Assembly: GCA_002492725.1 (NCBI GenBank)
Contig: DLAF01000035.1
Coordinates: forward strand, 1-17,152
Length of the DNA: 17,152 nucleotides
Direction of reading: 5' to 3'
From: Lachnospiraceae bacterium UBA7054
GTDB lineage: Bacteria > Bacillota > Clostridia > Lachnospirales > Lachnospiraceae
This document shows positions 11,629 to 17,152 of the stretch, one piece after another. Under the pieces are notes generated by a model, which did not search any database, had not been told where the DNA came from, and saw only the letters and a list, made by a program, of their open reading frames with translations. The translations under genes were made by a program, and so were the position numbers. How positions within the stretch are numbered: position 1 is the stretch's first letter; each line of letters starts with the position of its first letter.

Positions 11629-14600
11629 AGAAAAGAGAAACGAAGAGAAATAGGGGAAGAGCCTTTGCGTTATTATTAGCGATCCTGCTGTGGGCCGAAG
11701 GAACGCTGGGGAGCGTGTATGCTGCGCCGGCATCCGTATCGGGAAATACCACGGTTCCCGTACCGGGAGAAACGGAAGAGCCAGCGGAGGGAGAAGAGCC
11801 TGTGCCGGGAGAGACGGAAGAACCCGCGGAGGGAGAAGAGCCCATACCGGGCGAGACGGAAGAGCCGGCGGAGGGAGAAGAGCCTGCGCCGGAGGAGGAA
11901 GAAGAACCCGCGGAGGGGGAAGAGCCTTTGCCGGAGGAGACGGAGGAAGCTATAGAAGAGGCTGCGGAAGGAAAAGAGAAGCCCCAAGAGGAGAGTGTTT
12001 CGGAAAATACGCCGGACGCGGAGGAGGAAATCTTGCCGGAACAGATCCCGGGAGCAGAGGAAGCTTTGGGGGAGCCGCCTCTTGCAACAGGAGAGGACGG
12101 GACAGTCGGCGCGCTGACTTTTTATAATAGTGTTATGTTAACCAGCGGCAGCGTGTCGCTGCAGACGCCCGGTACGGCGGATATTATTGCACGTTACAAG
12201 GAATACCCGTGGAGCCTTGAGGTGAGCAATACTTACAGCGTAAAGCCCTCTGTCAAGAGTCCCTATCAAGCAGGGCATCTTTCCGACAAGAGCTTAAAGA
12301 ATGCGCTGAATCTCGTCAATTTTATTCGGTATGTTGCCGGTATTCCCGCTGATGTGACCCTGAATGAGGAGTATACACAGATGGCACAGGCGGGGGCGCT
12401 TTTAAATGCCGTTAACAAGGAACTGTCACATAGTCCCGCAAAGCCGAGCGGATGTTCGGATGAGCTTTATCAAACAGGATGGAAGGGATGTTCTGACAGC
12501 AACATCGCCTATAATTACGGCAATATCGCGCAGTCGCTGTTAAACGGCTGGATGTATGACGGCGGGACTTCCAACATTGCGAGCGTCGGGCACCGCAGAT
12601 GGGTGTTGAATCCGGCCATGACGCAGACCGGATTCGGGGCGGTGGGTGCTTACGCAAACATGTATGCTTTTGGCAAAGGAGGCAGCAGTATCACGGATTA
12701 TGTGGCCTGGCCGGCACGCAATATGCCCATCGAGCTGATGAATGGCTCAGGAACGCCCTGGACGCTGAGCCTGGGGACCGATTATCAAATGGCACAGCAG
12801 GGGCAGGTCACGGTGACGTTAAAAGATGTCTCCTCGGGGAAAACGTGGACTTTTTCCGAGAAGAAGCAGGATGGCTATTTTGCAGTGAACACGAGAGAAT
12901 ATGGAATGCCAAACTGCATCATATTCCGTCCCAACAGCATAAGTTATGGGAAAAATTCACAGTTTCATGTGACGGTCACCGGTCTTAAGAATCAGGAAGG
13001 CAGGGCGGCAACGATCAGTTATAACGTGGATTTCTTTTCCCTGTCCGAGGAACCGAAGGAAGTGGAACGCGTGACATTGAGCACGCAAAATCTCCATCTT
13101 CTGCTTGACGATGCGGAAGAGAAAAATCAGGGGACGCTTTATGCAGCCCTTATGCCGTCCAATGCGGCGGACAAGACATTGAAGTGGGCAAGTCTGAATG
13201 CCGACATAGCGGCGGTGGATGATAACGGCATGGTGACGGCAAAGGGCGTGGGGGAAACCACGGTCACGGTTACTGCCGCAAACGGCGTACAGGCCGCCTG
13301 TACCGTTAAAGTTTCCAAGTATACATTGGCGGCAGAAGGAATCGTACCTGGCGATGAAACGGGTACCTACAGTCTGGCCTTTGAATTGCAGGGAGGCGAT
13401 TCTCAGGGGAAGGCGAAGAAGCTGACAGTGATGGATGGGGATGCGACCGCAGCGGATTCCATTCGTTGGAACAGTGAAAACGAGAATGTGGCCGTTGTGG
13501 ACGCGGACGGTGTGGTCACGCCTGTCGGCGTGGGAGAGGCCAAAGTCTGGGCCAATGTGGAAGACGGTCTGAAGATACTCTCCTGCGAAATTAAGGTGGA
13601 AAGTGCAGAAATTCCGATGATGCAGATGCGGGAGAGCACGTTCACGATGAAGGCGGACGAGAGCAGACAGCTGCGGGTTTATCTGAGTCCTGCGGACACC
13701 AAGTGGGGGAAGAGCGGGCAGAAATATATCAAATGGAAATCCGAGAGTGCGAGAACAGCCGTTTTTCAGGTTAAGCAGGATGACGGTATGACGACGTTGG
13801 TGTCTGAGACGATCAGCGGGAACACGGTCACAGTGACGGCACGCGCTGCCGGCAAGGCAAAGATCACCGCCCAGATTGTGGACGAGGCGGGAAATCCGAT
13901 CGAAGGTACCGATGAAGCGCAGGGAAAAGGAAAGACTTCCTGCGAAGTGACGGTAAAACAGAGCGCCGTGCTGCCCGCAGAGGCCGATCGGCCCGTTCTC
14001 CTTGCGCTGACCAACACGCAGAATACTTTAAAAGATGTGGCGCTGCCCGAGGGCTGGAGCTGGAAATACCCGGATACTTCCCTGACACAGTTTGCCGGTC
14101 AGCGGTCAAAAACGTTTCCGGCTGAGTATCGGCTTTTGGCGGATGGTCAGTCTTCGGAGGAAATACAGCCGGCAGAGACGCTTTTGTCTGTGTATTTCCT
14201 CACGCTGGAGGGTATTTCGGTCAGCGTGAAACATTCGGATGAGTTGAATGTGCTGCAGGATGTTTCCGTCCTGAAGAGTGGCTGGGTGGCGCATTGTTAT
14301 GTAAACTATTCTTTTGAGGACGCACTGGAACAGTTTGAGGAGAAAAACGCTGCATTAAAGAATAACACATGGTATCAAAAAGAAAAGAAAGAGCTGCTTG
14401 AGAAACTTGGCGAGAGTATTGTTTTAACAAGCAGCAAGCCGCAGACGATTACGGTGGAGTCGGTGACAAACGCGGAGAAAAAGACGGCTTTGAGTGCGAA
14501 AGAGCCCGGCGACGCGGTACTGAAGGCGCAGCTGCGGCTGGGAGCGAAGACCTTTCGCGCCAGTCAAAAGCTCACTGTGGCGGAAGCGGTAGGAACAGGT

Positions 14601-16811
14601 TTTAAAGTGACCTGGCTGGATCATTTTGGAAAGAGCGGAGAGGGCGATTCCTATCGGTACACGGCAAAGCTCAGTGATTTTGCGACGGGGGCATCCGGGG
14701 GAATCAACAGCAAAATACGGTTGGAAATGACAGGAGTGACCAAACTTACGGTCAAGAGCAGCAACAGTAAGGTGGTGGCATTGAAGGCTTCTTCCGTAAA
14801 GCCGGCAGAGACGGTGCAGTTTGAGATTCCGCTGATGGTCAAGGCGGCCGGGACGGCTAAGATCACGGTAACGGGAAACGATCCGGCGAAGACTTCCCGC
14901 ACGCTGACTTTGGTGGTGACGGATGCCTGTCCGGGGCTCAGTGAGGAGACGGTCACGGTCAATACCTGGCAGACTGTGGGAACGGCGTTTTGCCTCTATG
15001 CGGCGAAGGATGTTGCGGGAGCTTATTATAGTATAACGGATGTTACCCTTGAGGATGATAAGGGCGGGCAGCTTGGCAGGAAGTTTAGTCTGACGAGTGA
15101 AAACGCAGCGGACAAAAGCCGACGCAACTGCAGCATCACGGCAAAGGCGGACACGAAGACGGGAACCTACAAGATGAAACTTTCTGTTCGGGCAGGGGAC
15201 AATATGGTCTATCATCTGCCCATCACGGTAAAAGTGGTTTCCACGAAACCCCAATGCAGTGTGAAACAGAAAAATAAACTGAACCTGTTTTATCAGGACA
15301 CGGAAAGTCTTCTTACGATCACTACACAGGAGGAGATAGCGTATGTCAGTCTTACGGGCTGCAGCTATCTGGTGGAGCTTTCCAATGCAAAAGACGGTTA
15401 TTATGTGAAGCCGGCGTTTGGAGCGACCATAAACGGCACAAAAAAGGGAACACTTAAGATTCAACTGAAGGGGTGGAAGCCTTTGGAGCTGCCTTTCACC
15501 GTGGGCGTGGAAAATAAGGCACTTAAAATATCGCCTGTTGTCAGTACCGTGACGCTTTACCCGACGAGCGGCCTTACCTCGGCCAGGATCGGTATCAAAA
15601 ATGCGGAGACGCTACCTTGGGAGCAGATGGCGATTACGGATCTTTCCGTTGATGCAAAAGGAAATTATGAGGCACAATTGCTGCCAAAGGAGCAGGCTGT
15701 TCTTCTAAAGGGCGTCAATCTGAACCAAAAGGACAGTTTCCGAGCGACAATAAAGCTGCGCAGCAGCGAGTGGACAGATACCGTCAAGCTTGTATGTAAT
15801 GTGAAGGTGAATTTGAAGGAACCGGGCATTGCTCTGGAGAAAAAGACGCTGCAGCTCAATGCAAACGATGCATACAAAGGATATGACGCGGTATCTACCG
15901 TCGTCAGATGGAAGAACGGCGGAGAGGTTCTGACGACGCAGAACGTTCGGGTGAGCGTTTACTGCAATCCAAAGGACGCCAAGGCGAAGGCACTGATAGC
16001 GGACAGTAGTGTTATTTTTGCCGTGGAAAAAGATAACGGATGTTATAAAGTAAAGGCACGCCTGAATAATAAGACGGTGGCAAAAGGCAGTTATCAGTTC
16101 ATCGTGCAGGCAGCAAAGGACGGAAAGATCTGGAAGACGCCGCTGACCTTGAAGGTGGTGAACACCGCACCCGACAAGGCAGTGAAGATTACCGCAAAGG
16201 GCAGTATCGACGTACTCAACAGAGAAGGCAGCTATATGACGCTGACGCCTTCCTTAAAGGCGGTGAACGGTACTTTTGAGATACCGGAGGACCGGTCCGT
16301 GAAACTGACGGGTCGGGATGCGCATTTGTTCAGGGCAGTCTGGAGCGGGGACGGTAAGACCATCGAACTGCGGGCAAAAGAAAAGGAAACACTTGTGATT
16401 AAATATCAGTATACGGTGACGCCCCTGCTCACCATGCGAAATGTAAACGGCGAGACAGAGGAGATTGCGGCTGCACCTGTCAAGTTTAAGGTGAAGCAGG
16501 GAAGCGTGAAGATGAGTATTTCGCCAAAGTCGGCTCTGGTGCACAGCGGCTCCTACAATACCGTCGATTTGGATATGAAAGCGGTTTTGAAGGGAGCGGA
16601 TGTGCCTGAGATTGAAAAAGTGGTTCTTGTGGGAGACACAAATGCCTTTGCCTATGTGTATGATAAGGAAGGGAAGGGGACGCTTATCATGAAGGATGAG
16701 GGAGGCGCTGTGAAAGGGAAGAGCTACTCCCTGAAGTTTCAGATTTACTTTGCCGAGCAGGCGGATAATGGGAAGCCTGTTACCGTCAGGTATAGAGTAA
16801 AGGTAAAATAA
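11625..16811 (+). CDS. Large secreted CAP-domain protein with Ig-like (Big_2) and unclassified C-terminal modules
   Basis: A 1728-residue exported protein. Residues 1-34 are a signal peptide: basic MKKRETKRNRGR, a hydrophobic core, cleavage near VYAA. Residues 45-112 are acidic 14-residue repeats (consensus PVPGETEEPAEGEE), followed by more acidic linker to about 160. A CAP/SCP domain spans about 225-365, with LSHSPAKP, NIAQSLLNGWMYDGG and VGHRRWVLNP. A beta-rich extension runs to about 475. Bacterial Ig-like group 2 domains lie at about 480-563, 569-659 and 663-779, with typical DNGMVTAKGVGETTVTVTA. From about 1100 to 1728, six degenerate modules of about 100 residues recur; I cannot name them. 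No LPXTG, SLH or other anchor is seen at the C-terminus (ends RYRVKVK). The start has no strong ribosome site and depends on the ATGA overlap with yjbR. Substrate or partner unknown. Confidence 0.88.
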   Translation: MKKRETKRNRGRAFALLLAILLWAEGTLGSVYAAPASVSGNTTVPVPGETEEPAEGEEPVPGETEEPAEGEEPIPGETEEPAEGEEPAPEEEEEPAEGEEPLPEETEEAIEEAAEGKEKPQEESVSENTPDAEEEILPEQIPGAEEALGEPPLATGEDGTVGALTFYNSVMLTSGSVSLQTPGTADIIARYKEYPWSLEVSNTYSVKPSVKSPYQAGHLSDKSLKNALNLVNFIRYVAGIPADVTLNEEYTQMAQAGALLNAVNKELSHSPAKPSGCSDELYQTGWKGCSDSNIAYNYGNIAQSLLNGWMYDGGTSNIASVGHRRWVLNPAMTQTGFGAVGAYANMYAFGKGGSSITDYVAWPARNMPIELMNGSGTPWTLSLGTDYQMAQQGQVTVTLKDVSSGKTWTFSEKKQDGYFAVNTREYGMPNCIIFRPNSISYGKNSQFHVTVTGLKNQEGRAATISYNVDFFSLSEEPKEVERVTLSTQNLHLLLDDAEEKNQGTLYAALMPSNAADKTLKWASLNADIAAVDDNGMVTAKGVGETTVTVTAANGVQAACTVKVSKYTLAAEGIVPGDETGTYSLAFELQGGDSQGKAKKLTVMDGDATAADSIRWNSENENVAVVDADGVVTPVGVGEAKVWANVEDGLKILSCEIKVESAEIPMMQMRESTFTMKADESRQLRVYLSPADTKWGKSGQKYIKWKSESARTAVFQVKQDDGMTTLVSETISGNTVTVTARAAGKAKITAQIVDEAGNPIEGTDEAQGKGKTSCEVTVKQSAVLPAEADRPVLLALTNTQNTLKDVALPEGWSWKYPDTSLTQFAGQRSKTFPAEYRLLADGQSSEEIQPAETLLSVYFLTLEGISVSVKHSDELNVLQDVSVLKSGWVAHCYVNYSFEDALEQFEEKNAALKNNTWYQKEKKELLEKLGESIVLTSSKPQTITVESVTNAEKKTALSAKEPGDAVLKAQLRLGAKTFRASQKLTVAEAVGTGFKVTWLDHFGKSGEGDSYRYTAKLSDFATGASGGINSKIRLEMTGVTKLTVKSSNSKVVALKASSVKPAETVQFEIPLMVKAAGTAKITVTGNDPAKTSRTLTLVVTDACPGLSEETVTVNTWQTVGTAFCLYAAKDVAGAYYSITDVTLEDDKGGQLGRKFSLTSENAADKSRRNCSITAKADTKTGTYKMKLSVRAGDNMVYHLPITVKVVSTKPQCSVKQKNKLNLFYQDTESLLTITTQEEIAYVSLTGCSYLVELSNAKDGYYVKPAFGATINGTKKGTLKIQLKGWKPLELPFTVGVENKALKISPVVSTVTLYPTSGLTSARIGIKNAETLPWEQMAITDLSVDAKGNYEAQLLPKEQAVLLKGVNLNQKDSFRATIKLRSSEWTDTVKLVCNVKVNLKEPGIALEKKTLQLNANDAYKGYDAVSTVVRWKNGGEVLTTQNVRVSVYCNPKDAKAKALIADSSVIFAVEKDNGCYKVKARLNNKTVAKGSYQFIVQAAKDGKIWKTPLTLKVVNTAPDKAVKITAKGSIDVLNREGSYMTLTPSLKAVNGTFEIPEDRSVKLTGRDAHLFRAVWSGDGKTIELRAKEKETLVIKYQYTVTPLLTMRNVNGETEEIAAAPVKFKVKQGSVKMSISPKSALVHSGSYNTVDLDMKAVLKGADVPEIEKVVLVGDTNAFAYVYDKEGKGTLIMKDEGGAVKGKSYSLKFQIYFAEQADNGKPVTVRYRVKVK
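11757..11960 (+). repeat. 42-bp in-frame tandem repeat encoding acidic linker
   Basis: Units of 42 bp encode PVPGETEEPAEGEE and variants: residues 45-58, 59-72, 73-86, 87-100, and a decayed fifth (101-112). The first three differ almost only at the second residue (V, V, I); the fourth has APEEEEE and the fifth LPEETEE. The repeat keeps several other frames open, which explains overlapping open frames there that are not genes. Copy number could vary by slippage. Confidence 0.9.
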
Positions 16812-16821
16812 GGAGGAGAGT

Positions 16822-17152
16822 ATGGAAGCAAAAAAATTGGGATTTGGCCTGATGCGTCTGCCGTTACAAAATGCGAACGATGCGGCAAGTATCGACATGG
16901 AAACCACAAAGAAAATGGTGGATACGTTTATCGAGAGGGGTTTTACTTATTTTGATACCGCCTGGATGTACTGCGGGTTTAAGAGCGAGGACGCGGCAAA
17001 GGAGTGCCTGGTGGACAGACATCCGCGGGACAGCTTTACACTGGCGACAAAGCTTCATGCGAGCTTTGTGAAAACAAAGGAGGACCGGGATAAGATCTTT
17101 GAAGCGCAGCTGAAGAAAACAGGCGTTACTTATTTTGATGCCCGTGTTATAA
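16822..17152 (+). CDS. Aldo/keto reductase, N-terminal part (cut by window edge)
   Basis: The first 110 residues of a probable NADPH-dependent aldo/keto reductase of the cytosolic TIM-barrel family. The opening KKLGFGLMRLP is typical. FDTAWMY (44-50) carries the catalytic Asp (D45) and Tyr (Y50), and LATKLH (74-79) the catalytic Lys (K77). ATG 16822 is preceded by GGAGGAG (16812-16819), 10 nt after the stop of the large secreted protein, so it is likely the third gene of that operon. The last codons read YFDARVI where relatives usually have YFDYYLLH, including the active-site His; this may be real divergence or an edge effect. The frame is open at the window end, so the C-terminal half is not visible. 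Confidence 0.85.
   Translation, partial: MEAKKLGFGLMRLPLQNANDAASIDMETTKKMVDTFIERGFTYFDTAWMYCGFKSEDAAKECLVDRHPRDSFTLATKLHASFVKTKEDRDKIFEAQLKKTGVTYFDARVI

Noticed and set aside
11676..12127. Several long open frames in other phases over the acidic repeat
   Set aside because: They are by-products of the 42-bp repeat composition; the translations are low-complexity Arg/Gly runs.
14424..15464. A 346-codon minus-strand frame within the surface protein
   Set aside because: Shadow of the long coding gene, with no domain, promoter or ribosome site.

Overview
The window looks like chromosome from a Gram-positive, Clostridia-type bacterium, most likely Lachnospiraceae. This rests on strong GGAGG-type ribosome sites, the mix of gene families, and a very large secreted CAP/Ig-like protein of a kind common in gut Firmicutes. 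No rRNA, tRNA or CRISPR array was seen. Everything here is read by eye from the sequence and from family knowledge; no search was run.

Left part (1-5300): a lone tyrosine recombinase on the minus strand is followed on the plus strand by two small unrecognised genes. Next come a 23S rRNA m5U methyltransferase lacking a TRAM domain (rlmD type), a membrane-anchored D,D-carboxypeptidase, and a TetR regulator. The TetR gene is preceded by a 21-nt near-perfect palindrome that is a good candidate for its own operator, and is followed by a strong terminator.

Middle (5300-9540): an oleate hydratase with an unusual N-terminal hydrophobic extension is followed by its terminator. Then comes an AT-rich accessory stretch holding a frameshifted lipoprotein remnant (probable PepSY family) and a HigB/HigA-type toxin-antitoxin operon. 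The antitoxin is fused to an ImmA/IrrE-like zinc peptidase. The TA promoter has an extended -10 and a perfect 17-nt palindrome over the predicted start of transcription. The toxin appears to lack an ATG/GTG/TTG start at its conserved N-terminus.

Right part (9540-17152): glutamine synthetase (glnA) lies on the minus strand, ending at a hairpin shared with the TA operon. Divergently, an apparent operon runs from a good promoter: a YjbR/MmcQ protein, then (ATGA overlap) a 1728-residue secreted protein, then an aldo/keto reductase cut by the window edge. The secreted protein has a signal peptide, acidic 14-residue repeats, a CAP domain, Ig-like domains and about six degenerate C-terminal modules.

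The items most worth following are the HigA-peptidase fusion with its unusual toxin start, the TetR palindrome next to oleate hydratase, the extended oleate hydratase, and the unclassified C-terminal modules of the large surface protein.
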